45,718 bases of DNA from Clostridiaceae bacterium (GTDB lineage: Bacteria; Bacillota; Clostridia; Acetivibrionales; DUMC01). The position numbers and the translations under genes were made by a program. The stretch covers positions 1 through 45,718 of the forward strand of contig DUMC01000118.1 of NCBI GenBank assembly GCA_012840075.1, in the 5' to 3' direction. Each line of letters starts with the position of its first letter. Position 1 is the first letter of the stretch. Under the pieces are notes generated by a model. The model was not told the origin of the DNA. It was given only the letters and a program-made list of their open reading frames with translations, and made no database searches. Shown piece after piece: positions 1-7,890 of the stretch.

Positions 1-389
1 ACAGGCATTCCCACTTTTTCCGCATGACGGAATAAATTCTGAACAAGGGGGTGTATAACGGGCAAGTTGGGCATGACCTCTCCTATCCCTTTACAACCTC
101 TGTCGCGATAGTAAGCAAGCACTTTATCAAGCGGTGCTTCAGGTGAATTTGTGAGGGCACGCGGATCAATATTACAAAACGGAATAAACCTGTCAGGATA
201 TTGCTCTGCCATATCAAGTATATCCTCATTAGCTTGCGGGAAATATATTTCCGGATTAACAATCGGAAGTAACACACCTTTCTCGATTCCCAATTCATCA
301 TAACGTTTTATTAATTCTTCAGCCGTACAAAACCTCACTACAAACGGCACGGGTTTTCTATAAGCATGAGCGTGTATATCTATGAACAT
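1..389 (-). CDS. amidohydrolase family protein, C-terminus cut by window edge
   Basis: This is the N-terminal ~129 residues of a metal-dependent amidohydrolase (TIM-barrel, Amidohydro_2-like); the gene runs off the left edge. The ATG at 389 follows an AGGGGGAA ribosome binding site. The protein opens MFIDIHAHAY, the His-x-His metal ligand pair on the first beta strand that is typical of this superfamily. Further on it reads LPIVNPEIYFPQAN, then FIPFCNIDPR, then a Gly-rich CKGIGEV segment, all usual for the family. There is no signal peptide, so it should act in the cytoplasm. It is the last visible member of the minus-strand catabolic region and could hydrolyse or decarboxylate a breakdown product. 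The substrate cannot be told. Confidence 0.8.
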   Translation of the reverse strand, partial: MFIDIHAHAYRKPVPFVVRFCTAEELIKRYDELGIEKGVLLPIVNPEIYFPQANEDILDMAEQYPDRFIPFCNIDPRALTNSPEAPLDKVLAYYRDRGCKGIGEVMPNLPVIHPLVQNLFRHAEKVGMP

Positions 390-480
390 TTAAATTCCCC
401 CTCTAAAATATATATTACCAAGTAGTTTACCAAATCCTTGTTACAATTTATTGAATTTTTATTAAATCCTATAATATGCT

Positions 481-1587
481 TTATGCTTTTTTCTGTAATA
501 TGCCGTTTATCTTATTTCTCATCTTTTCAGCTTCATCAGGGGTCAGCAAACCTGCTTTTACATGGAATTCAACTTTTTCCCCACCTTTAATAATTTTTAT
601 ATTTCCTTTCTCCTTCTCGGCCAAATACCCTTTGTGTTCCGCCGTTGCGGGTAAAACAATTCCAAGAGCATCTTCATCCTTAGTTCTCGAAATCCAGCGT
701 AATCCATATGGAAGTTCAGAAGGTTTGTGAGAAATATAACTTGCGTATCCGTCGGGATGAACCAGCATGCTGTGGGCATATCCATCATCATCTGCTTTAT
801 AATTGATTGTAAATAGAATTTCTGGGTCAAATATAAGGTCCGGTGAAAGTGTGTGATGAAGCTCAGGGTTAGTTTTAAGTTTTTCAAGGAAGTCCACCAG
901 TTTGGCAATATCGGGATTTGACTTGATATGGGAGGGTATATCTGCATGTACCCTTACGTCTTTCGGATTGCAATCTGCACTGTAAACCAAGGTTCCGTCA
1001 TCTACAGGTCTGAAATTAACATGCATAAGATACATCAGTTCCATCGCGGTTTTCCTGAAATTTGTAATTTTTATTGAAATATCAAACACGGAAGAATTTT
1101 CATAAACTTTTACTAATGGTTCTGCTATGTAGTTGTAATTAAATGCTACCATGTGATGATATTGCCCGCCAAGAGCTATGTAATGTCCCTTATCGTCACA
1201 ACCTACTTCCAAATATGCTTTTTGGTATTGTGCATTTGGTAACTCACCATGTTGAGGATGTTTATCCTTTTCAGAAGGAACACCCATTGCCGTTGCACCA
1301 CAATGAACAAGAAAACCTCCGTAATTTTTTAGAAACTCATTTGTTGCAACAGGTTCTGTAAACATAGATTTCATTTCTAGGTCCCGACCGTAAAAGCTTA
1401 AGCTCCATATTTGCTGTCCTTGGTAAGGTAATAATACCATGTTGCCCAACTCATTTGTAATTCTCAGCCCATATACGCCGCTATCAAAGAGAAAAACCGA
1501 TGCACAGATGCCGTAATTTTTAACAAGAATTTTTTCTTTTGGAGTGAAAAAGCATTTATCGAGATTAATCGTAACTGAGTAGCTCAT
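481..1587 (-). CDS. DUF4432 family (aldose epimerase-like) protein
   Basis: A 368-residue protein that resembles the DUF4432 family, a galactose-mutarotase-like beta-sandwich fold thought to act on sugars. Visible hallmarks are an HxHGELPN stretch near residue 115, the LMYLMHVNFRPV segment near 186-197 that carries a likely active-site His, and a C-terminal ISRTKDEDALGIVLPATAEHKG block. No signal peptide is seen. The ATG at 1587 follows a GGAGGT ribosome binding site. It is the first gene of a minus-strand unit that probably includes the partial amidohydrolase 91 bp downstream. A sigma-A-like promoter and a LacI-type palindrome precede it. Its context beside sugar dehydrogenases and a sugar importer fits carbohydrate catabolism. 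The family call is firm; the substrate is unknown. Confidence 0.78.
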   Translation of the reverse strand: MSYSVTINLDKCFFTPKEKILVKNYGICASVFLFDSGVYGLRITNELGNMVLLPYQGQQIWSLSFYGRDLEMKSMFTEPVATNEFLKNYGGFLVHCGATAMGVPSEKDKHPQHGELPNAQYQKAYLEVGCDDKGHYIALGGQYHHMVAFNYNYIAEPLVKVYENSSVFDISIKITNFRKTAMELMYLMHVNFRPVDDGTLVYSADCNPKDVRVHADIPSHIKSNPDIAKLVDFLEKLKTNPELHHTLSPDLIFDPEILFTINYKADDDGYAHSMLVHPDGYASYISHKPSELPYGLRWISRTKDEDALGIVLPATAEHKGYLAEKEKGNIKIIKGGEKVEFHVKAGLLTPDEAEKMRNKINGILQKKA

Positions 1588-1682
1588 AAAAATACCTCCT
1601 ACTACTTCCCCTTAGATTAATACTTCATGACTTGCCCAAGAGGTGATTAAATAATCAACTAAAAAATAAAATTTTTAAATTA

Positions 1683-1700
1683 TGTGATAACGTTTTTACA
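1683..1700. promoter_or_regulatory. LacI-type operator candidate
   Basis: TGTGATAACGTTTTTACA is an 18-bp imperfect palindrome (14 of 18 positions symmetric) centred on AACGTT, the central-CG layout typical of LacI/GalR operators. It covers about +1 to +17 of the predicted minus-strand start. That position suits steric repression of the DUF4432/amidohydrolase unit by a sugar-responsive regulator encoded elsewhere. It is not a good CcpA cre match. Confidence 0.4.
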
Positions 1701-1705
1701 ATTTT

Positions 1706-1734
1706 ATATTATATATTTTATTATACAAAGTCAA
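1706..1734 (-). promoter_or_regulatory. sigma-A-like promoter of the DUF4432 gene
   Basis: On the minus strand TTGACT (1729-1734) and TAATAT (1706-1711) are separated by exactly 17 bp. Transcription should begin near 1699, inside the operator-like palindrome at 1683-1700. The match is good, but the surroundings are very AT-rich, so chance matches are possible. Confidence 0.5.
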
Positions 1735-1879
1735 TATATATAATAAAGTCAGCAAAAAATTCTACCTTACGAATAATGAAAACAAATATGCAAAAACTAT
1801 GAAAGCTACAATTCAATTCATATAAATATTTTTTGCTAAGCAAAAATACTAATAAATTTTTAGAGAGGGAAATAAATTT

Positions 1880-2539
1880 ATGAAGAAATTATTATATATA
1901 ACTTGCAATTCCAAACCTGAATATATGTCAACCAGCAAAATAGTAGGAAGAGAATTTGTTAATCGTTTTTTGGCAGCAAATCCTGATCATTATTTAGAGG
2001 AACTTGATCTTTATAAAGAGGATGTTCCCGAAATAAATCACAAGATTTTTACCGGAAGGGCAGAACCTGTTTCAGGTGAAAAATACGATGCATTAACGGA
2101 AAGTGAAAAACGACAGGTAGAAAAAATCATCTCTCTGTGTGACCAGTTTTTAAGTGCGGATACTTATGTAATTGCAGCTCCTATGTGGAGTTTAAGTTTT
2201 CCATCCAGGCTGAAAAGATATATTGACTGTATTATTATAAACAACAAAACAATCAAGGTTTCTCCTGAAGAAGTAAAAGGTCTTTTAAATGATAAAGAAA
2301 GAAACATGGTTTATATCCAATCATCAGGAGGAGATTATCCAATGATCCTTTCCTGGAAATTTAATCACGGCATCAATTATATCAAAGATATATTTAAATT
2401 TCTTGGCATAAGCAGGTTTGAAAAGATACTTGTAGAAGGAGTTGATAAATTATCTATCGGAAAGAATGAAGCAATTGCAAAAGCTTTTAAAGATATAGAT
2501 GTTGTAATTGATAAGTTATCTGGCAAAGTTTTAGTTTAA
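1880..2539 (+). CDS. FMN-dependent NADH-azoreductase / NAD(P)H quinone oxidoreductase
   Basis: A 219-residue flavodoxin-fold reductase of the AzoR type, which uses FMN and NAD(P)H to reduce quinones or azo compounds. The N-terminal beta strand and loop (KKLLYITCNSKPE...STSK) form the FMN phosphate-binding site. APMWSLSFPSRLKRYID near residues 101-117 is the conserved P-M-W-x-x-x-P family block that holds the isoalloxazine ring. IQSSGGDYP near 157 is the second flavin loop. The ATG at 1880 follows an AGAGAGGGA ribosome binding site. It stands alone on the plus strand, divergent from the DUF4432 gene and convergent with the FAD oxidoreductase. A redox-housekeeping or stress role is more likely than sugar catabolism. 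Confidence 0.88.
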   Translation: MKKLLYITCNSKPEYMSTSKIVGREFVNRFLAANPDHYLEELDLYKEDVPEINHKIFTGRAEPVSGEKYDALTESEKRQVEKIISLCDQFLSADTYVIAAPMWSLSFPSRLKRYIDCIIINNKTIKVSPEEVKGLLNDKERNMVYIQSSGGDYPMILSWKFNHGINYIKDIFKFLGISRFEKILVEGVDKLSIGKNEAIAKAFKDIDVVIDKLSGKVLV

Positions 2540-2542
2540 CTC

Positions 2543-2620
2543 AAAGGAAAACGCTTCCTTATAGGTAAGAAGAATTTTCAACGGTTAATAAAATTTCCTT
2601 AAAGGAAGCGCCTTCCATTA
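2543..2620. terminator. paired palindromes between convergent genes, probable bidirectional terminator
   Basis: Two related palindromes lie in this convergent gap. Copy 1 (2544-2560) pairs AAGGAA with TTCCTT around AACGC. Copy 2 (2604-2616) pairs GGAAG with CTTCC around CGC. They can also pair with each other, CGCTTCCTT (2552-2560) with AAGGAAGCG (2602-2610). The site probably ends transcription of the azoreductase and of the opposing FAD oxidoreductase. No strong T-run follows on either strand. Confidence 0.5.
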
Positions 2621-2655
2621 ATATATTAGATTCATTAATAATATGAAATTAGGTT

Positions 2656-3825
2656 CTAAGTAGCCTCTATTACTTTTGTAAACAATTCAGGTCTCAAAGG
2701 TACACCGTTTTTACGTAATACTTCCTGCAATTCTGAGATATCAGGCTCTTTCCCAGTAGCAGAAATCATTGCTGCCGCAGTACCTGCAGCTTCTCCTGTC
2801 ACAGCACAAGTAGGTATTACTCGGGTCAAATCCCATCCGCTTTTATCAGCACAGCAGCAGCGTCCCACTGCAAAAAGATTTGAATTTTTAACAGCTTTTA
2901 TTGATCTATATGGAATACTGTAACGTTTATGAGGTACCTTCCAGTTACCAATCATGCCGATAGCATCAGTGAACCAGCAACGTTCATGAAGTTCTTCGCT
3001 AAATTCAAAGGTACCTGCTAACCTGCGTGTCATTCTAAATCCCGGAATTGCCGGTATTATTAAGGGATATACATCCGGATTTCCGGACTTTCTCATTTTT
3101 AGCACATGTTCTAAAATCATTTTTCTTCCATCAATGCAATGCTGGCTTATATCATCCAGGTTTGTACCTGAATAGAGTCGGCTATCTTCAGGAATATCCG
3201 AATATAAAGGATCTGTTAACTGGTGAAGTTTAATTTCTTTTCCATCATATGAAAAATACCATCCAGTACGCCTATTAGTATCATCATCTACCGTATCTTC
3301 TCCTGCCATCCAGCACACATCCGCATCTCCTGTAGCATCAATAAAAACATTACCTAAAACTATTTGCTTTCCTCTCTTGGTCTCTACAATAACACCAGTA
3401 ATCTTTCCGTTTTTGCGTTCTACGCCAGAAATTCTTGCATCATAATAGATTTTCACACCTTCAGATAATAGCAATTCTTCGGCTGCAATCATTAAAGAAG
3501 CTGCATTATATTGTACCCTGTATCTAATACCTGCACGTTCAGATTCTGTTGCATCCTCTCTTTCCCATACTTCAGGAATTTTTCCAGGTCCATATTTTAA
3601 AGATAATTTTAAAAGTTCCTCGGCAATACCACCAGACATTTTTACTCCGTCACCGTCGCAAAGAGGAAGGTAAATTACGATCAATCCTAAAGTTGCCAGC
3701 CCACCTAAAGCGTACTCCTTCTCAAGAATACATGTCCTGGCACCACCTCTTGCAGCAGCAAGAGCTGCAGTAATTCCACCAATACCTCCGCCACAAACAA
3801 CCACATCATAATTCAAATTAACCAT
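2656..3825 (-). CDS. FAD-dependent oxidoreductase (FAD_oxidored family)
   Basis: A 389-residue flavoprotein of the FAD_oxidored (PF12831-like) family. The N-terminal Rossmann motif is VVVCGGGIGGITAALAAARGG (residues ~8-28, a GxGxxG dinucleotide site), followed by the adenine-ribose acid in CILEKE. IDATGDADVCWMAGE (~165-180) is the second FAD-contact motif common to this family, and a C-terminal VIPTCAVTGEAAGTAAAM block closes the FAD site. The full family length appears to be present. The ATG at 3825 follows GGGAGG. It sits 63 bp downstream of the Gfo/Idh/MocA gene on the same strand, a pairing often seen in carbohydrate loci, and is probably co-transcribed. It is soluble, with no signal peptide. 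The substrate is unknown; oxidation of a sugar or polyol derivative is an inference. Confidence 0.85.
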   Translation of the reverse strand: MVNLNYDVVVCGGGIGGITAALAAARGGARTCILEKEYALGGLATLGLIVIYLPLCDGDGVKMSGGIAEELLKLSLKYGPGKIPEVWEREDATESERAGIRYRVQYNAASLMIAAEELLLSEGVKIYYDARISGVERKNGKITGVIVETKRGKQIVLGNVFIDATGDADVCWMAGEDTVDDDTNRRTGWYFSYDGKEIKLHQLTDPLYSDIPEDSRLYSGTNLDDISQHCIDGRKMILEHVLKMRKSGNPDVYPLIIPAIPGFRMTRRLAGTFEFSEELHERCWFTDAIGMIGNWKVPHKRYSIPYRSIKAVKNSNLFAVGRCCCADKSGWDLTRVIPTCAVTGEAAGTAAAMISATGKEPDISELQEVLRKNGVPLRPELFTKVIEAT

Positions 3826-3888
3826 AATATATACCTCCCTTAACTCCGGCTCCGCCGGTCATGAATGTTTTCACAAATTAATCAAAAA

Positions 3889-5199
3889 TTAATCAAAACC
3901 TACTACCCTATTTTCCTCCATAGATTTATCAGCCCTAAATACCGCCAGATGCCCGTATATGGAATCATGTATTGATGTGCATGATATTGATCTAGGTTTG
4001 TCAAGAATATAGTCTACGAAATCACTCACAAGCCGTAAATCTCCACCGCCGTGTCCTCCGAATGCGCCCGTCATATCACCTGTTATATTAAGGTCAACTA
4101 CTTCTTCGCTATATTCTCTTCCCGGTCTTGGGTCAATTTTTCTTATTACAAATTTTGACTCATCAAACACTCCCTGGATTTCCCCAATAGTTCCGACAAT
4201 ATGAATTGAGCGTTGGGGTTTTGCTGCTCCACCTATCATATTGTGAGTTACAGTGCTTCCGTCTTCGAATCTAATAACTAATGACTGGTGATCTACAACG
4301 TTGTTATCACATTTCCATACACATCTTCCATAAATATTATTTGTTTTTAGGGATTCAATTTTTTGTTCGATTGTAGGATTTTTGATATGCTCCAATGAAT
4401 CCCACACATAAAATGACCATCGTTCAGGATGATCTATGTAGTGCTTCTTAGCTGAATACAGACAATTTTCCTCAATAGGGCAATCTACAAGACATCTAGT
4501 ATCTGCACCTTTAGGAGCTTTTTCTTTTATAAACTGAAATAAACCTCCCATGCTGGAAATAGCAACAGGTTTTATCCCACTCTTAAACCACATTATTAAA
4601 TCAAGGTCATGGCAGCATTTTGCTAAAAGCATGGATGTTTTACAAATATCCTTATTTCTCCATTTGCCTCTCACATATCCTACTGCCATATGATGATAGC
4701 TTACATGCTCAACTGTTTGTATATTAATTATATCACCGATTTCACCGGATAATAGCCTTTTTTTAATTTCAACATAGAAGGGTGCATATCGTAGAACATG
4801 GCATATCATTACTTTTCTTTCATATTTTTCTGCAGTTTTTACAAGTTCCCACATTTCTTCCTCATTAGTCGCAAAGGGTTTTTCCAGAAGAATATGATAT
4901 CCTGCCTTAAGAAGGGGGATTGAAGTTGGTACATGGTCCTGATCCATGGTACCGTTTATAACTGCATCTGCAAACTTTGGTCTTGTCGCTAATTCTTCAG
5001 CAGATGTAAAGCAAAATTCTTCACTTAAATTAAACTTTTCAGCTACCATTTTTCTTCTTAATTCATTAGGATCTGCGACTCCTACAATTTTCAATCTGTC
5101 AGGATGAAGCAGTGCATAATTTGCATACGCTAAAGCCCTGTGACCTGCACCTACTATAATCGCTGTTACAGGACCGCTTTCTTTATATAAATTAGTCAT
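3889..5199 (-). CDS. Gfo/Idh/MocA family oxidoreductase with extra Cys cluster
   Basis: A 436-residue NAD(P)-dependent dehydrogenase of the Gfo/Idh/MocA family, which oxidises sugars, inositols or sugar acids. The N-terminal Rossmann fold shows IIVGAGHRALAY (~14-25), the EKPFA motif (106-110) carries the conserved catalytic Lys107, and CCHDLD (195-200) holds the usual active-site His/Asp. Unusual for the family at large is a Cys set, C236-x3-C240-x5-C246 and C293-x3-C297, inserted in the C-terminal beta domain and resembling a metal site. At 436 residues it is longer than the common 330-390. The ATG at 5199 follows AGGAG. It is probably co-transcribed with the FAD oxidoreductase downstream. 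The family is certain; the substrate is unknown. Confidence 0.9.
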   Translation of the reverse strand: MTNLYKESGPVTAIIVGAGHRALAYANYALLHPDRLKIVGVADPNELRRKMVAEKFNLSEEFCFTSAEELATRPKFADAVINGTMDQDHVPTSIPLLKAGYHILLEKPFATNEEEMWELVKTAEKYERKVMICHVLRYAPFYVEIKKRLLSGEIGDIINIQTVEHVSYHHMAVGYVRGKWRNKDICKTSMLLAKCCHDLDLIMWFKSGIKPVAISSMGGLFQFIKEKAPKGADTRCLVDCPIEENCLYSAKKHYIDHPERWSFYVWDSLEHIKNPTIEQKIESLKTNNIYGRCVWKCDNNVVDHQSLVIRFEDGSTVTHNMIGGAAKPQRSIHIVGTIGEIQGVFDESKFVIRKIDPRPGREYSEEVVDLNITGDMTGAFGGHGGGDLRLVSDFVDYILDKPRSISCTSIHDSIYGHLAVFRADKSMEENRVVGFD

Positions 5200-5326
5200 T
5201 CGTAATAAACTCCTTTCTGCCCGATATTAATAAATGCATAATTCACATTCTTTTCACCTGCATAACACCACTGAAGATCGTCTATCGGAATATTTTCGGG
5301 ATTCTCAATTCTCCCTTCTTTGTAAA

Positions 5327-6043
5327 CTAAAGTTCAATCTCTGCAATATAAGGTCTATGATCCGACGTGGTTTCGGCAGGTGCTTCGGCTGAAAGAATTT
5401 TTATATTTTTTGATACAAAAATATAATCAATTTTCCTATCAGGCGCATGAGAAGGGAAAGTCAGCAATTCGTCCTTGCTTATTGCCGCAGTATCATTAAG
5501 AATCTCATAAATAGGTACGAGCCTTTCGTCACTCGGCTCCATGTTTAAGTCGCCCATAAATACTATAGGTTTTTTATCACATTTTATTAACTCAATGGTT
5601 TTTCTTAATGCATTAACCTTTTCACTGTTAGCCAGCCCGTAATGACTAACATATACATTTAACCCTTCTTTGACATCCAACAATGCTTTTAATACGCAAC
5701 GGGTTTCATAATATGCATCTTCGTGTTTAACGGGCGGATCTTCAATCAGATGAGTTTCAGCATGTAAAATTGGAAATCGCGAAAGTAAAGCATTACCATA
5801 GGGGCCATCCTCAAAATCAATTGCTTTAGCAAAGTAGTAATAATATCCCAGCATTTCACCAAGGGTTTTGGCTTGATCGGTAAAAAATTTTTCAACATTA
5901 CCAAGCCCGCGGACTTCATTTAAACCGACAACATCCGGTGAGTATTTTCGTATTACTTCACCTGCATCGCATATGTTAATTACTTTGTTATTATTGAAGT
6001 TGCGCCCGGAACAAACATTGTAAGTCATGATTTTAAGCTTCAT
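5327..6043 (-). CDS. endonuclease/exonuclease/phosphatase (EEP) family hydrolase
   Basis: A 238-residue single-domain EEP-fold metal-dependent phosphodiesterase. It opens MKLKIMTYNVCSG, where Asn9 is the first-strand metal ligand. VVGLNEVRG (~39-47) carries the conserved Glu, GDLNMEPSDERL (~164-175) carries the catalytic Asp and Asn, and SDHRPYIAEIEL at the C-terminus carries the Asp-His pair. No signal peptide is seen, so it acts in the cytoplasm. The fold covers phosphodiesterases for lipids, inositol phosphates and nucleic acids, so its substrate cannot be read from sequence. Neighbouring sugar-oxidising genes suggest a small phosphoester rather than DNA. It lies 127 bp upstream of the Gfo/Idh/MocA gene on the same strand and may share its transcript. 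Confidence 0.86.
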   Translation of the reverse strand: MKLKIMTYNVCSGRNFNNNKVINICDAGEVIRKYSPDVVGLNEVRGLGNVEKFFTDQAKTLGEMLGYYYYFAKAIDFEDGPYGNALLSRFPILHAETHLIEDPPVKHEDAYYETRCVLKALLDVKEGLNVYVSHYGLANSEKVNALRKTIELIKCDKKPIVFMGDLNMEPSDERLVPIYEILNDTAAISKDELLTFPSHAPDRKIDYIFVSKNIKILSAEAPAETTSDHRPYIAEIEL

Positions 6044-6160
6044 ATATAATCTTCCTTTCTATCTTCATTCTGTGGTAAATTTATATGTATTTATACCTGA
6101 ATACTATTAACACGCTGATAGTATTTATTTCAATAGTGATTTTATTTCAATAGTGTTTGA

Positions 6161-7468
6161 TTATACTCCAACATATTTTCTCATTATATCTTTAAATTTA
6201 CTCTGATAATATTTACATGGAACTTCAAGGTCTTCTTTTAACACAAAACCTCCGCCTGTTTTTATTTTTCCACCTTTTATCATGTAATCTTTCACTTTGG
6301 CTTGCAATGAAGAATTTGCAGGCAGTTCTTTTGGATCGCAAACATTCACATTAAAAAGGAACCTATATACTCCTGTGTTGTTTGGTGAGTATAAGGGAAA
6401 AAGATAGAAACAATCCTGGAATTTAACTATGTTTGAGTCTTCGCTTAAGAATTCACGTAGCTTTGTATCAAGAAGCCAACTATTGCAAACTAAAGCTTTC
6501 CATTGGAAATCCGGAAAATATGTATCAAAAAAAGGTATGGTTCTTAAAAACGATTCTCTTACTTTATCATAGTCAAGCCTTCCCACGGCCGGTATATGTA
6601 TGTTGAGCACCGGATCTCCTTTTATCAGTTTTAATTCCCATTCTTCCTTGTTAAGACAGACTTTTTTAGGAACGGCATAAGATTCAGGAGATATGGGATT
6701 GCCGCAAATAATCTCGTTAATTTCCTTTAATTCACTTTTCCATGGGTGTTTCTCGTCTATAATGCCATTTGTCCCATTATATTGACCGTCGCTTCTAAAA
6801 TCTTGGTTATCTTCCGCAAGACATATCACTTCGTTGGTTCTTCTGTTACGGAAAACAAGAATATTATTTCTGAATTTTATCATTTCATATTGAAGTCTGC
6901 CAAGATAAAAGAGAGTTCCTCCAAAATAACGTACAGCCCAGGCAAAAACCCCGTTTCCTACTCCTGGCGTTTTAAACATTTTTTTAAACCAATTAAAGGA
7001 TATTTCAATCCCGAAATTATTAGAATCTCTGACTTCCTGAGGAATGTTCCTTTTGTTATAAAAATCAATCATTTTATCATGTCCGGCAAAAAGCACCAAA
7101 ATAGGTATCATGCCTTCAAGTTCACCTAAAGCTTCTGATAAGTTTGGCCATAAATATATTGTATCCCACTCATGTGCAACATAAACTGTGTAATACCACA
7201 GCCAGGCTATGGCTGAAATATTTACATCATTTCTTGCTATTTTAGCTGCTTGTTTAAACATATCCCTAAATTCACTTATAAAACTATATTTTTCCAGCAT
7301 TTCATTTATAAAGTTATCTTCCAGAAAAAACGGCGTATTTTTGGGAAACGCCTTAATTGCAGCTTCCCAGTTACGTTTTAGTTCTTCAGGTATATGAGAA
7401 AAATTAAATTGCTGGGCTAAAGTTTCAAGTTCTTCGATTACACCTTTGAATTTAAAATTTTTATTCAT
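6161..7468 (-). CDS. acyltransferase domain-containing protein (NAT_N / GNAT_C type)
   Basis: Probably 435 residues, starting at the ATG at 7468, which follows CGAGGAAG; an in-frame ATG at 7564 lacks a ribosome binding site. The C-terminal half resembles the GNAT_C domain: LNIHIPAVGRLDYDKV, then FFDTYFPDFQWKALVCNSWLLD, a stretch typical of the SWLL signature of this group. The N-terminal half (NISAIAWLWYYTVYV...LGELEGMIPILVLFAGHDKMIDFY) fits the matching N-terminal partner domain. Such proteins are annotated as acyltransferases, but no substrate is established. It is soluble and has no signal peptide. It lies 117 bp upstream of the EEP gene and heads the minus-strand group; palindromes and tandem repeats fill its promoter region. 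Confidence 0.7.
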   Translation of the reverse strand: MNKNFKFKGVIEELETLAQQFNFSHIPEELKRNWEAAIKAFPKNTPFFLEDNFINEMLEKYSFISEFRDMFKQAAKIARNDVNISAIAWLWYYTVYVAHEWDTIYLWPNLSEALGELEGMIPILVLFAGHDKMIDFYNKRNIPQEVRDSNNFGIEISFNWFKKMFKTPGVGNGVFAWAVRYFGGTLFYLGRLQYEMIKFRNNILVFRNRRTNEVICLAEDNQDFRSDGQYNGTNGIIDEKHPWKSELKEINEIICGNPISPESYAVPKKVCLNKEEWELKLIKGDPVLNIHIPAVGRLDYDKVRESFLRTIPFFDTYFPDFQWKALVCNSWLLDTKLREFLSEDSNIVKFQDCFYLFPLYSPNNTGVYRFLFNVNVCDPKELPANSSLQAKVKDYMIKGGKIKTGGGFVLKEDLEVPCKYYQSKFKDIMRKYVGV

Positions 7469-7880
7469 ATTATTCACTTCCTCGTATAATATAATTTGTT
7501 GATACAATTCTATCTTATTTCCAGTTAATAACTGGAAGTTAAATCGTTCACTATACCATATCAATATACCATATCAATGGACAAACTTATTTAATATAGT
7601 TTTATAATCAAATCTCAAAGTATTCGTAACATTTAGCTTATTAAAATTATTATACATTGCAATTTACGCTTGTACAATCAAATAATCAAAACTTACCGCA
7701 TGAATACGTTATGAATACGTTTATTTATATGAATAATTTAATATGTATAAATATTTTAATATTAGGTATATTTAAATCTACACAAATAAAAATATGATAC
7801 TATTATAAATTAACACAATTATTTTTATAGATAAAAATTAATAATTTTATAAACTTATATATTGTGGAAGGATTGATTTT
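7469..7880. other. divergent AT-rich intergenic region with palindrome and tandem repeats
   Basis: No gene is seen here. On the acyltransferase side lies a perfect palindrome, TTCCAGTT-AAT-AACTGGAA (7519-7537). Two 13-bp tandem copies of TACCATATCAATA/G follow (7554-7579). Nearer the URO-D gene are two exact tandem copies of ATGAATACGTT (7700-7710 and 7711-7721), one helical turn apart. These look like binding sites for regulators of the divergent genes. The remainder is AT-rich without a clear promoter. Confidence 0.5.
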
Positions 7881-7890
7881 ATGAATTCTT

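Noticed and set aside
83-301. 72-residue minus-strand reading frame near the left edge
   Set aside because: It is out of frame with the amidohydrolase gene (1-389), whose start, ribosome binding site and motifs are convincing.
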